This document shows positions 23,263-30,781 of a DNA stretch of 64,000 nucleotides, piece by piece. The first letter of the stretch is position 1; every line of letters starts with the position of its first letter. Position numbers and translations under genes: made by a program. The stretch is from Fibrobacter sp. UWR3. GTDB taxonomy: Bacteria > Fibrobacterota > Fibrobacteria > Fibrobacterales > Fibrobacteraceae. Below the pieces are notes generated by a model. The model was not told the origin of the DNA. It was given only the letters and a program-made list of their open reading frames with translations, and made no database searches. The stretch covers positions 124,001-188,000 of the forward strand of contig NZ_FRCW01000004.1 of assembly GCF_900143055.1 (NCBI RefSeq), in the 5' to 3' direction.

Positions 23263-24912
23263 ATGAAATTCAGCGTCCGCTACAACCATGTCGGCTATGC
23301 CCCCAAGGGGCCGAAGGTTTTCCTGCTTGCATGCGATGTGGCGGATAATCCCCTGAAGGGAATGCAGCCGTGGTTTGAGGTATATACCGAGAGGGGAGAA
23401 CGCGTGTTCGGTGCCTCGATGGCCGAGAAGGGCGCCTGTTCATATACAGACGAATTTGTATGGGAAGGCGACTTTTCGGAAATTGCAAGGGATGGGAATT
23501 ACCGTATTGCGGTGATGGATGCGAAGGGGAATATCCTTGCCGAATCAAAGTTCTTTGAAGTTTCTGATAGGCTTGCCCTGGAACAACTTTCGCTGACGCT
23601 CAAGTCGTTCTATTTTCAGCGCTGTGGTGTGGAGTTGACTCCGGACCGTGCTGGGAAATGGGCGAGACCCGCCGCGCATCTGGACGACAACATCGAATTC
23701 CACCCGAGCATGGAACGTGCCGGAACGTGGAATGCTCATGGCGGCTGGTACGATGCTGGCGACTACGGCAAGTATATAGTGAATGGCGGTGTGTCGCTGG
23801 CGACGCTCCTGCTGGCGGCAGAATTTGCGGATGACCGCCCGATGGTTTCTAGCAATGCGGACTTTTTCGATGTGGGGTCGTTCCGCTCGAACCTGCTCGA
23901 GGAAATCCGGTTCGAACTTGAATTTTTCCTCCGCATGCAGGACGAAGACGGCGGTGTGTTTTTCAAGGTGTCGCCGGTGCGCTGGGACGGGTTTGTTTCG
24001 CCGTCGCAGTCCGATGCCCTGCAGAAGCGCCAGATTCTCGGGAAATCGACCACATCGACACTGAATTTTGCAGGTGCTCTTGCGCAGGCGCATCGCGTAT
24101 TTGCCCGTGCGTATCCCGGATTTGCCAAGCAGTGTCTGGATGCAGCCCTCCGCGCTTACCGCTGGGCCGTCGAGAATCCCGATGTCACTTACCCGCACAA
24201 TACCGAGGGTAGCGGCGGGTACGGTGACGAGCGCTACGATGACGAGTTCTTCTGGGCGCGCGCGATGCTGTACCGCGAAGGGCAGGTCGCTGGTGCGGAC
24301 CTTAAGGAACTGCTCCTCCGTGACATGGAAAAATGCCCGCCCGATTTGGGCATGAGCTGGCGCGATACGCAAAACTTGGGCTGGATTGCGCTTGCCCTGC
24401 AGTCGCAGGACCCGGATTTGCAGGTACGAGCCCGCAATACGCTGAAGGGCGTTGCGGACAAAATCGTGAAACTTGCCGGCGAGGACCCGTACGGGCTTTC
24501 TATCCGCAAGTTTGTATGGGGTTCGAACGGCGAAATAGCAAACCACGCGCTTACATTGTTCCTTGTGGATGAATGGTTCCCGTCGAAAGTCTATGCGGAC
24601 TGTGCAAGGCGCATGCTGGACTTTATTTTCGGGAAGAATCCGGTGGACCGCTGCTTCGTGACGGGCTCCGCGTGGAGTTCTCCGAAGTTCATCCATCATC
24701 GCATAAGCCATTCCGACGGAATCGAGGCCCCGATTCCCGGGCTTCTCGCGGGTGGCATCAATGCCGACAGGCAGGACCTGCATAGGTTCCCGCATTATCC
24801 GGGCCCGCAGCCGGGATTCTCGTACACGGATGAGCGCTGTTCCTTTGCGAGTAACGAGACCGCTATCAACTGGAATGCCCCGCTGGTTGCTGCACTCAGT
24901 TTCTGCTGCTAA
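23263..24912 (+). CDS. GH9 beta-glucanase/cellodextrinase with N-terminal Ig-like domain, no signal peptide
   Basis: The 549-residue enzyme has the CelD-type N-terminal immunoglobulin-like domain (about 3-100, RYNHVGYAPKGPKVFLL) and a GH9 (alpha/alpha)6 catalytic domain. Key motifs are GGWYDAGDYGKY (Asp164/Asp167, the general base pair), the HHRISHSDG substrate-binding His region, and ETAINWNAPL with the catalytic acid Glu532. GH9 enzymes hydrolyse beta-1,4-glucans by inversion. The protein starts directly with the Ig domain, with no signal peptide, and I see no upstream in-frame start providing one. It therefore looks cytoplasmic and may degrade imported cellodextrins (inference). It also lacks the serine linker and sorting domain of the window's exported hydrolases. 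Confidence 0.9.
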   Translation: MKFSVRYNHVGYAPKGPKVFLLACDVADNPLKGMQPWFEVYTERGERVFGASMAEKGACSYTDEFVWEGDFSEIARDGNYRIAVMDAKGNILAESKFFEVSDRLALEQLSLTLKSFYFQRCGVELTPDRAGKWARPAAHLDDNIEFHPSMERAGTWNAHGGWYDAGDYGKYIVNGGVSLATLLLAAEFADDRPMVSSNADFFDVGSFRSNLLEEIRFELEFFLRMQDEDGGVFFKVSPVRWDGFVSPSQSDALQKRQILGKSTTSTLNFAGALAQAHRVFARAYPGFAKQCLDAALRAYRWAVENPDVTYPHNTEGSGGYGDERYDDEFFWARAMLYREGQVAGADLKELLLRDMEKCPPDLGMSWRDTQNLGWIALALQSQDPDLQVRARNTLKGVADKIVKLAGEDPYGLSIRKFVWGSNGEIANHALTLFLVDEWFPSKVYADCARRMLDFIFGKNPVDRCFVTGSAWSSPKFIHHRISHSDGIEAPIPGLLAGGINADRQDLHRFPHYPGPQPGFSYTDERCSFASNETAINWNAPLVAALSFCC

Positions 24913-24966
24913 TTTTTAACCGGCGCCTGTTGCACAACATTTAATTTGTTTATATATTAAAACCTG

Positions 24967-25494
24967 ATGAAGCTGATCAGGTCCAGATTTGCGATATTTT
25001 ACGCGCTTGTTTTGGCGTGGCTTGCATTCTGTTGCATGGCTTGTGACCCGGATTGGGAAACTGACCCTGAATACTCGACCGACATTGCCGCATATAAGCC
25101 CGACAAGGTAGATTCCCTGGAATTGCGGATTACGTACCAGGCCGGAGATATCGTCTGGGCGGATACGTCCGTAGTACAGGATTCGGTGAATAGGATTGTT
25201 TGCAGGGACACTTGCGACAGCCTGTTTTCGCTAGGTCGCGAGAACAAGGTTTCTGTCAATATCTCCTTCTATTGCGGCGACAAGGTTGTTGCGCTGCCCA
25301 CGTACGAGATTGATAGCCATTCGGAATACTGGAAGCCGGATGACCTCAATTTTCGTTTTGTGGAATTTGACGAGCGCAGTATCGCCGGAGATTACGAGTT
25401 CGATAAATTCCTGCCGCCGGAGGATACATCCTGTGGCAAGTTCGTGAATTACGCAGCCCTGAGGTTGAAATGTTCCAACGGATGGTGCAATTAG
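24967..25494 (+). CDS. Putative lipoprotein, unknown function
   Basis: The 175-residue protein has a membrane-targeting N-terminus (MKLIRSRFAIFYALVLAWLAF) ending in CCMAC, a plausible lipobox. The mature part is Asp-rich with several cysteines (CRDTCDS, SFYCGD, DTSCGK, KCSNGWC) that may form disulfides. I do not recognise a family. TATATT lies 8 bases before the ATG and no Shine-Dalgarno is seen. The last 25 bases overlap the start of the next gene, a beta-barrel protein, so the two are probably co-expressed and may form a lipoprotein/barrel pair in the outer membrane (inference). Confidence 0.78.
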   Translation: MKLIRSRFAIFYALVLAWLAFCCMACDPDWETDPEYSTDIAAYKPDKVDSLELRITYQAGDIVWADTSVVQDSVNRIVCRDTCDSLFSLGRENKVSVNISFYCGDKVVALPTYEIDSHSEYWKPDDLNFRFVEFDERSIAGDYEFDKFLPPEDTSCGKFVNYAALRLKCSNGWCN

Positions 25495-26204
25495 TAGCGT
25501 GCTTGGCCTGTGCGGCGCTTGCCATTTCGGACGATTCGGTACTCCCGTATTTCGAAGTATCCCTGGGTGGCCATTATACGAAATCTAGTTACGAGACGGA
25601 ATCCTCTACCCATTGGTATCACGACAAGGACCGCGACGAGATGGTCTATGACGAGAACCTCACTTACGACATTTACTCGTTTGAAGGGGGTGGCCCGATA
25701 CTCGATGTGCAGGCGGGGCTTTCTCTAGCCAAGCGGTTTATTTTCCTTTTTGATTTGGGCCTTGCCGTATCGATAGGCGATTCACGCTACAAGTTCTATT
25801 CCCGTGACAAGGAGGAATACGATAGGACTGAAGTCATGGTCCGCCCGATATTTGGCTTTGGATTAAAGGTGTATCCCTTCCAGACAAAATCTTCATTTTT
25901 ATACGGGACTTTTATCGGGGCGACACTTTCGTTCATGTTTACCGACAACCTATGGGAAGACTACGGAATGGCATACTGTGGTTTTGAGGTTGGCGGCAAG
26001 TTCGAGGTAGGCAAACTCTGGAAGGTGTCGGAGCATTACTTCATCGGCTTTACCCTGAATATGGGAATATATGAAAACGCGACTGGCTCGAATTACGAAT
26101 ACGGCGATGAGAACTTCCGGATAGGGAAGAACCCGAAACGCGACCCTGTTGAAGAAATAAATAACCTCCATCTAGGGATTTCGCTGACTGCCGCTTGGAA
26201 GTAG
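25470..26204 (+). CDS. Outer-membrane beta-barrel-like protein
   Basis: The 244-residue protein has a short signal peptide (MVQLVACLACAALAISD). The rest shows alternating amphipathic strands with aromatic residues (YFEVSLGGHYTKSSY; FLFDLGLAVSIG; RPIFGFGLKVYPF; YGTFIGATLSFMF; YCGFEVGGKFEVG; FIGFTLNMGIY; LHLGISLTAAWK), consistent with a small barrel. The start at 25470 has GAGG six bases upstream and overlaps the lipoprotein gene by 25 bases; an alternative ATG is at 25482. It ends eight bases before the convergent pseudouridine synthase stop. Function unknown. Confidence 0.78.
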   Translation: MFQRMVQLVACLACAALAISDDSVLPYFEVSLGGHYTKSSYETESSTHWYHDKDRDEMVYDENLTYDIYSFEGGGPILDVQAGLSLAKRFIFLFDLGLAVSIGDSRYKFYSRDKEEYDRTEVMVRPIFGFGLKVYPFQTKSSFLYGTFIGATLSFMFTDNLWEDYGMAYCGFEVGGKFEVGKLWKVSEHYFIGFTLNMGIYENATGSNYEYGDENFRIGKNPKRDPVEEINNLHLGISLTAAWK

Positions 26205-26211
26205 CGCTGTT

Positions 26212-27012
26212 TTAACGGGGCTTGATTTCCCTGATTTCGCCTGGCTTTAAATTGCCCAGTGTGTATTTGTCGAACTGGATGCGCATGAGCCGCATGACTT
26301 CATAACCCAGGTGGGCGAGCATGCGGCGGATTTCGCGGTTCTTGCCTTCGGACAACGTAATTTCGAGCCAGCAGTTCTTTTCGCCTTCGCTGTGGAGAAC
26401 GGCGCGCTCCGCGTGCATGAACTCCTCGCTTTCGCCGAAGACGCGGGGCGGTACATTGAAGCCCGCTTCCATTTGTCCGAGCTCTTCGGCAGTGGGGAGG
26501 CCTTTGACCTGCACGCAGTAGATTTTCAAGTGGGATTGCTTGTGGATTCTATCGCCTGCGGCTCCAGAATGACAGCAGGTTTGACTCAGCAGTGTGTCGG
26601 CCCACTTGGTGTCGTTCGTAAAAAGCAGCAGGCCTTCGCTCGCGGCGTCGAGGCGGCCCACCGGCGATATATGCGGTACGGGCCTGCCGGGGAACATCTT
26701 GGAGTATTGCTCGCGGAACAAGTCCATCACGGTCTTGCGGCCCTTCTCGTCGCTTGCGGTAGTGACGATTCCGCGGGGCTTGTTCATTGCGAAATACACG
26801 AACTCGCTTGCGGTGACGGGCGCGCCGTCCACAAGGATTTCATCACTTTCGAAGGTGGGCGTTTCGGGATCGCGCACGATTTTACCACGCAAAGAAACCC
26901 GGCCCTCGCGGACCAGGTTTTCTGCGACGCTACGGCTACAGAACCCGCGCTTCGAAATAACGCGTGCAACCCCGTGAGGTTTGATCCTGTTATTTTGATG
27001 GTTTGCACTCAT
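26212..27012 (-). CDS. RsuA/RluB-family pseudouridine synthase with S4 domain and an in-frame repeat insert
   Basis: The 266-residue enzyme isomerises uridine in rRNA. An S4 RNA-binding domain (about 14-65, VARVISKRGFCSRSVAENLVREG) precedes the catalytic domain, with MNKPRGIVTT, the active-site motif GRLDAASEGLLLFTND (Asp122), and the C-terminal EGKNREIRRMLAHLGYEVMRL. Residues about 144-160 (SQTCCHSGAAGDRIHKQ) interrupt the usual run from the LL(T)xP segment to Y.V.V. They are encoded by a palindromic dispersed repeat on the minus strand. The repeat keeps the frame, so the protein is probably functional with an extra loop. The gene follows hisC on the minus strand across another repeat. Confidence 0.9.
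   Translation of the reverse strand: MSANHQNNRIKPHGVARVISKRGFCSRSVAENLVREGRVSLRGKIVRDPETPTFESDEILVDGAPVTASEFVYFAMNKPRGIVTTASDEKGRKTVMDLFREQYSKMFPGRPVPHISPVGRLDAASEGLLLFTNDTKWADTLLSQTCCHSGAAGDRIHKQSHLKIYCVQVKGLPTAEELGQMEAGFNVPPRVFGESEEFMHAERAVLHSEGEKNCWLEITLSEGKNREIRRMLAHLGYEVMRLMRIQFDKYTLGNLKPGEIREIKPR
26544..26574. repeat. Palindromic dispersed repeat inside the pseudouridine synthase gene
   Basis: ATTCT...AGAAT and GCC...GGC nested arms with a terminal ATGAC/GTCAT-like end form a hairpin. The sequence resembles the intergenic elements at 27020 and 28268 and adds about 17 codons without breaking the frame. Confidence 0.65.
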
Positions 27013-27019
27013 CTAAATT

Positions 27020-27092
27020 GTCATGCCCGCCTCCGGGCGGGCACCTCCCTTTGTTGGTTTGAAATGGAGATTCCCGCCTTCGCGGGAATGAC
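27020..27092. repeat. Intergenic double-hairpin repeat bounded by GTCAT/ATGAC
   Basis: GTCATGCCCGCC-TCC-GGGCGGGC forms the left hairpin and ATTCCCGCC-TTC-GCGGGAATGAC the right, with the outer GTCAT and ATGAC inverted. It lies between hisC and the pseudouridine synthase on the minus strand and could act as a processing or attenuation site. Confidence 0.7.
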
Positions 27093-27104
27093 ATAACCAG
27101 TGAT

Positions 27105-28214
27105 TTACTTCCCGAGGTATGCCTTGATGTTTTTGAGGCATTTTTCGTTCTGCGCTTCGGTGCCCACGGTAATGCGGAGCACGTCACCCATCGCAGGCTG
27201 CGGACGGATGATGGTGCCCTTCATCTGCAGGTACTTGAATGCGTCCATCGGGTCCTTGAAACCGCCGACGGCGATGAAGTTCGCGTGGCTATCCACATAG
27301 GGAAGGCCCAGTTCCTTGAAACCGGCCTTGAGCTGGTCGAGGCCCTTCTTGTTGAGCTCGCGGACCTTGTTCACGTATTCCTGGTCGTCGATGGCGCCGA
27401 TGGCGGCAGCCTGGGCGATGCTGTTCACGTTGAACGGTTCACGCACGCGGTTGATGAGGTTCACGATTTCGGGGCGGGTGATGCAGTAGCCCACGCGCAG
27501 TCCCGCGAGACCGTAGATCTTGCTGAACGTACGGCAGCAGATGATGTTCCTGCCTTCGGCGATACGGCTGTTGAAATCCGGGACGAGCTCCGGCGTGTCT
27601 TCGATGAATTCGGTGTAGGCTTCGTCCATCACGAGCACGCAGGTTTCGGGCAGGCTGTCGGCGAAGTCGATGATTTCCTTGGCGGTGAGGTCGGAGCCCG
27701 TCGGGTTGTTCGGGTTCGCGAGGAACACGATGCGGGTCTTCTCGTTCACGGCGGCGCGCATGGCCTTGAGGTCGTAGTTGTAGGCCGGGGCCGGCATGTC
27801 GACTTCGATAATCTTCGCGTTCATGGCCATGGTGGCGAGCTTGTAGACGGCGAAGCTGTGCTTGCCCATGACGGCTTCGGTGCCGGGCCCGAGGAACACC
27901 TGGGCGATCATGTCCAGGAGCTCGTTGCTGCCGTTACCCACTGCAATCTGTTCGCGCTTCACGCCGCGGAACTCTGCAATCTTTCCGATGAGGTCGTAGC
28001 TGCCGCCGTCCGGGTAGAGGTTCACTTCTTCGAGTGCCTTGCGGGCCTCTTCCATGCCCTTCGGGCTCGGGCCCACGGGGTTCTCGTTACTCGCGAGCTT
28101 GTCCACGTTTTTCGGGTCGAGGCCGAATTCGCGGGCGGTGTAGGCGATGGGTTTGCCGGTCACGTAGACGGGCTGCTTCAAGATGTGCTGTTGTGCGAGT
28201 TCGTTAATATCCAT
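27105..28214 (-). CDS. hisC: Histidinol-phosphate aminotransferase
   Basis: The 369-residue PLP enzyme (fold type I) converts imidazole-acetol phosphate to histidinol phosphate in histidine synthesis. Motifs visible are LASNENPVGPSP near the N-terminus, YPDGGSYDL, GNGSNELLD, FLANPNNPTGSDL (the conserved NPNNPTG), VMDEAYTEF, the Schiff-base lysine in TFSKIYGLAGLRVGY, and the C-terminal arginine in LRITVGT. Length is normal. Other his genes are not adjacent. The region before the start (28217-28248) is a TTAGTTATTAG-type repeat patch, and I see no Shine-Dalgarno. Related aromatic aminotransferases share these motifs, but overall similarity favours HisC. Confidence 0.93.
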   Translation of the reverse strand: MDINELAQQHILKQPVYVTGKPIAYTAREFGLDPKNVDKLASNENPVGPSPKGMEEARKALEEVNLYPDGGSYDLIGKIAEFRGVKREQIAVGNGSNELLDMIAQVFLGPGTEAVMGKHSFAVYKLATMAMNAKIIEVDMPAPAYNYDLKAMRAAVNEKTRIVFLANPNNPTGSDLTAKEIIDFADSLPETCVLVMDEAYTEFIEDTPELVPDFNSRIAEGRNIICCRTFSKIYGLAGLRVGYCITRPEIVNLINRVREPFNVNSIAQAAAIGAIDDQEYVNKVRELNKKGLDQLKAGFKELGLPYVDSHANFIAVGGFKDPMDAFKYLQMKGTIIRPQPAMGDVLRITVGTEAQNEKCLKNIKAYLGK

Positions 28215-28216
28215 TT

Positions 28217-28248
28217 TTAGTTCTTAGTTATTAGTTGTTAGTTATTAG
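28217..28248. repeat. Short tandem repeat patch (TTAGTTNTTAGTTATTAG type)
   Basis: Four to five copies of a 7-8 base unit TTAGTT(A/G)T follow each other immediately before the hisC start codon (upstream on the minus strand). Units vary slightly. It occupies the place where a leader would be. Confidence 0.6.
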
Positions 28249-28267
28249 AAATGCTGGTCACGGGATG

Positions 28268-28298
28268 TGTCATCCTGAGCGGAGAGCCGAAGGATTTT
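28268..28298. repeat. Intergenic palindromic dispersed repeat
   Basis: TGTCATCCTGAGCGGAG is followed by CCGAAGGATT, so ATCCT and AGGAT form the arms. This is the same family, by arm sequence, as the in-frame element at 30084-30126. Confidence 0.55.
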
Positions 28299-28350
28299 GT
28301 CCCGGTGTTATGTTCTGCATAGAAAAATAGCAAATGCGATTTGAAAAAGT

Positions 28351-28356
28351 TATATT
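28351..28356 (+). promoter_or_regulatory. TATATT -10-like element before the barnase-like gene
   Basis: TATATT ends six bases before the ATG at 28363. There is no Shine-Dalgarno between. It is one of the clearest examples of the TATATT-N6-ATG pattern of this window. Confidence 0.45.
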
Positions 28357-28362
28357 GATGGT

Positions 28363-28917
28363 ATGAACAAGTCGTTTTTCAAGTTTTTTCTTGCCGGTTT
28401 TGTCGCGATTTTCTTCACGGCGTGCACGACTTCGCTTTCTGCAGAAGATGAAGAAGAATCTTCGTCCAGTGTAGAAAAAGTTTCTTCCAGTAGCGTAGCG
28501 GAATCATCTAGCGCAACAGAAAAAAGCATCTACGAAGCGGTGGAGGAATCTGGTCTGTACACGACCAGGGATTCCGTGGCCGCATACCTGTGCAAGTTTG
28601 ACAAGTTGCCCGAGAACTATGTCGGCAAGAGTGAAGGCAAAAAGCTTTACGAGTCCAAGACGGGCAACACCTTTGATAAGTGGAATTTTAACCCGTGGAC
28701 CACAATCGGCGTGATGATTGGCGGCGACAACTTTGACAATTTAGCCTCGAATCCGGAGAACTTTCACGAAACGTTGCCCGAAGGTTCTTACCACGAAGCC
28801 GACGTAGACTATTCCGGTGCAAATCGCGGAACCAAGCGGCTCGTGTACCAGCCGGACTGTGTAATCTACTACACGTCAGACCACTACGATACTTTCTATA
28901 AATTGGAAATTAAGTAG
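28363..28917 (+). CDS. Barnase-like secreted ribonuclease lipoprotein
   Basis: The 184-residue protein has a lipoprotein signal (lipobox FFTAC, Cys21), a Ser/Glu linker (about 30-55) and a C-terminal domain that lines up with barnase from end to end: VAAYLCKFDKLPENYVGKSEG, then IGGDNFDN, HEADVDYSG, KRLVY and TSDHYDTFYKLEI. Key residues by alignment are Lys89 (barnase K27), general base Glu145 (E73), Arg155 (R83), Arg159 (R87) and general acid His174 (H102). Barnase-type enzymes cleave single-stranded RNA, preferring G. A longer loop lies between GGDNF and LPEG. No barstar-like gene is adjacent. The lipid anchor suggests action at the cell surface or in the periplasm, as a scavenging enzyme or a contact toxin (inference). 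Confidence 0.85.
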   Translation: MNKSFFKFFLAGFVAIFFTACTTSLSAEDEEESSSSVEKVSSSSVAESSSATEKSIYEAVEESGLYTTRDSVAAYLCKFDKLPENYVGKSEGKKLYESKTGNTFDKWNFNPWTTIGVMIGGDNFDNLASNPENFHETLPEGSYHEADVDYSGANRGTKRLVYQPDCVIYYTSDHYDTFYKLEIK

Positions 28918-29791
28918 GGGACGACGCGAGGGAAGTTAAAAACTCCGACAATTCGCGGTTTATGCGGTCGTTCAGGGCGTCCGCTTCTTGCACGGTGTGG
29001 TACTCGTCGCCTGCAAAGTCACGGGCGCGTTCCCCGCAGATGTCTACGCCGATGATTTTGTGGCTTGTGGCGAGACCTCCGATGACTTCTTTGAGTGTCG
29101 CTATATCTAGCGAACCCTGGTCCCAGTTTGTGGCCGCGTATGTGGGGGAGAGGGCGTCTTTGTCGATGGAGATGTAGATTCGGCCTTCTGTCATCCCCGA
29201 CTCGGTCGGGGATCTTAAAGATTCTCGCATTCGCGAGAATGACGAGGGTGTGCCGGTTTCACGTACTTCGCTTTCTTTGATGCAAGTTACTTTGTCTAAA
29301 ATATCGGCATCACCTGCCTGCGAAAGTTCTGCGCGGATTTCGTCTACGAGGTGGTCGGCAACCCCGATAATGACAACGTTGTTTATAAACTGGTTTTCGT
29401 CTAGAACCTTCTTGACCCAGCCACCGCAACTGAGAATGTTCCCGAATCTCGGGGCCTGCATGTCGGGATGGTGGTCAAAAACGACAAGCGAAAACGGTTC
29501 CTGGACCATGTCGGTCCAGATTTTACTCATGTAGTGGTAATTGCCGTTGTCAAAGAAGTGAATGCCGCTCGCATCCGTGATGCCAGCAGAGGCGATTTGC
29601 TTGCGGATGGCGGTCACGGCCTCGTCGTCACAGTAGCAGTCCGTGCCCGGAATGTCGGAACAGTCTATCCAGCGGATTTTTGCGTCCGGCCCTGCGGAAC
29701 TTTGAACCGCGTCTTTTCGCAGCCCCTGCATAAAGGGCTGCTCGGCGTAGACTCCGGTAAAGTCCTGGATGATGCGATTAGTTCGCGGCAT
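28910..29791 (-). CDS. Arginase/agmatinase-family (ureohydrolase) protein with an in-frame repeat insert
   Basis: The 293-residue protein has the ureohydrolase metal motifs VVFDHHPDM (Asp106, His108, Asp110) and ISIDKDALSP (Asp210, Asp212), followed by NWDQGSLD and VGVDICGE-type strands. An N-terminal His ligand is plausible near HFFDNGNYHY. The family hydrolyses guanidino compounds or formimino groups with two Mn ions; the exact substrate is not evident. Residues about 181-201 (TPSSFSRMRESLRSPTESGM) are encoded by a palindromic repeat inserted just before the second metal strand, in frame. The frame is open five codons further up, but TATATTAGGGAC directly before the ATG at 29791 favours that start. 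The 3' end overlaps the convergent barnase-like gene by eight bases. Confidence 0.85.
   Translation of the reverse strand: MPRTNRIIQDFTGVYAEQPFMQGLRKDAVQSSAGPDAKIRWIDCSDIPGTDCYCDDEAVTAIRKQIASAGITDASGIHFFDNGNYHYMSKIWTDMVQEPFSLVVFDHHPDMQAPRFGNILSCGGWVKKVLDENQFINNVVIIGVADHLVDEIRAELSQAGDADILDKVTCIKESEVRETGTPSSFSRMRESLRSPTESGMTEGRIYISIDKDALSPTYAATNWDQGSLDIATLKEVIGGLATSHKIIGVDICGERARDFAGDEYHTVQEADALNDRINRELSEFLTSLASSPT
29190..29243. repeat. In-frame double-hairpin repeat inside the ureohydrolase gene
   Basis: The 54-base element is bounded by GTCAT and ATGAC. It contains two hairpins, ATCCCCGAC/GTCGGGGAT and ATTCTCGC/GCGAGAAT. At 54 bases (18 codons) it keeps the reading frame and adds a loop to the protein. 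Confidence 0.8.
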
Positions 29792-29797
29792 GTCCCT

Positions 29798-29803
29798 AAT
29801 ATA
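29798..29803 (-). promoter_or_regulatory. TATATT -10-like element before the ureohydrolase gene
   Basis: On the minus strand TATATT-AGGGAC-ATG gives a six-base spacing to the start codon, in the 45-base gap after the radical SAM gene. Leaderless or near-leaderless expression is inferred. Confidence 0.45.
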
Positions 29804-29836
29804 CAAAACAAGGGGATTTTTTTGGTGGCATGTTTC

Positions 29837-30781
29837 TTACTTGAACCGCTTGCAGAACGTGCATTTTTGGCAGAATGGGTGGCGCAGTTCGTGCTTTTCG
29901 AACCCTTCGCGCAGTTTGCGGGCGAGGGGCGAGCCGAGAATTTCGGCGAGGCCCTGGTCGACGATGTTCCCGAGGGTGATTTGCCCGCTGTAGTCGAGAC
30001 AGCAGGCGACGACGCGCCCGTCGTGGAGTATGGCTACGTGCGTATCGAGGGCATGGCATGTGCCTGCGACCGGTTTGTTCGTAGATCCTTCGACGTCGCA
30101 CCTGTCGGTGCTCTGCTCAGGATGACACTCGCTTCTTTCGCTTTTGATATGACGTGCGGGCCACTCGAATCGTGAATCTTCGTGCAGGTAGAGCCTGCCC
30201 GCGATGGGGAAACTCTTGTGCCTGCTGCAGAAATTCCCCGGAGCGACCTGCGTGTTGAATGTCTCGTTTATGCGAGAAATCGCGGACTCGTTCCAGTCTC
30301 CGGCGGTTGCGGCGCCGATGTTCCAGAGCCGCAGATTGATGTACATGTCGGGCCTTGCGATAAGCGCGATTCTGCAGAAATCGAGAACGTCCACGAGATG
30401 CTCGCGGGCGTCATCTGGCGGGAGTTCCGCATATGCGTGCGTCGAGAAGTTTACCTGGCGCACGGCGGGGCAGTTCAATATGTGGTGGGCGACTCGTCTG
30501 ATGGTCGTGCCGTTCGTGGTGAGCGTCGCGGTGAGGCCCGCGGCTTTTATATCCTTGAGGAAGAGAGTAAAACCGGGATGTAGCGTCGGTTCGCCCAGAA
30601 CGTGCAAATATACGTTCTCGATGCCCGCTTCTACCGCTCCCGCGATACACTTCTTGAAGAGTGCGCTCGGCATGAACGTGTGCGATACGCCCGAACCGGC
30701 CTCGTGCCTGCAATCACTGCTGGGGCAAAAGCTGCAACGCAAGTTGCAGGCGTCCGTTATCTCGATATAAACGCTTTTCAC
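29837..30781 (-). CDS. Radical SAM protein with SPASM-like C-terminus and an in-frame repeat insert
   Basis: The 314-residue protein has the radical SAM cluster motif CNLRCSFC (Cys12, Cys16, Cys19), GEPTLHP, TTNGT and the TIM-barrel pattern. A C-terminal cysteine-rich region follows (VVACCLDYSGQITLGNIVDQ, then CQKCTFCKRF), typical of SPASM or twitch domains that bind extra Fe-S clusters. Such proteins modify peptides or act as sulfatase maturases; no target is adjacent. Residues about 216-236 (ERSECHPEQSTDRCDVEGST) come from a palindromic repeat inserted in frame before the SPASM-like part. The gene overlaps the upstream dus gene by four bases (ATGA). Confidence 0.87.
   Translation of the reverse strand: MKSVYIEITDACNLRCSFCPSSDCRHEAGSGVSHTFMPSALFKKCIAGAVEAGIENVYLHVLGEPTLHPGFTLFLKDIKAAGLTATLTTNGTTIRRVAHHILNCPAVRQVNFSTHAYAELPPDDAREHLVDVLDFCRIALIARPDMYINLRLWNIGAATAGDWNESAISRINETFNTQVAPGNFCSRHKSFPIAGRLYLHEDSRFEWPARHIKSERSECHPEQSTDRCDVEGSTNKPVAGTCHALDTHVAILHDGRVVACCLDYSGQITLGNIVDQGLAEILGSPLARKLREGFEKHELRHPFCQKCTFCKRFK
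30084..30126. repeat. In-frame palindromic repeat inside the radical SAM gene
   Basis: Outer arms ATCCT/AGGAT and inner arms GCACC/GGTGC surround the loop TGTC, with ATGACA at one end. It is the same class as the intergenic element at 28268. The reading frame is kept. Confidence 0.7.

Noticed and set aside
29837-30781. Radical SAM protein as anaerobic sulfatase maturase acting with the FGE-like lipoproteins
   Set aside because: The motifs fit only generally, no sulfatase is in the window, and the FGE-like domains are themselves non-catalytic; a functional link would be speculation.
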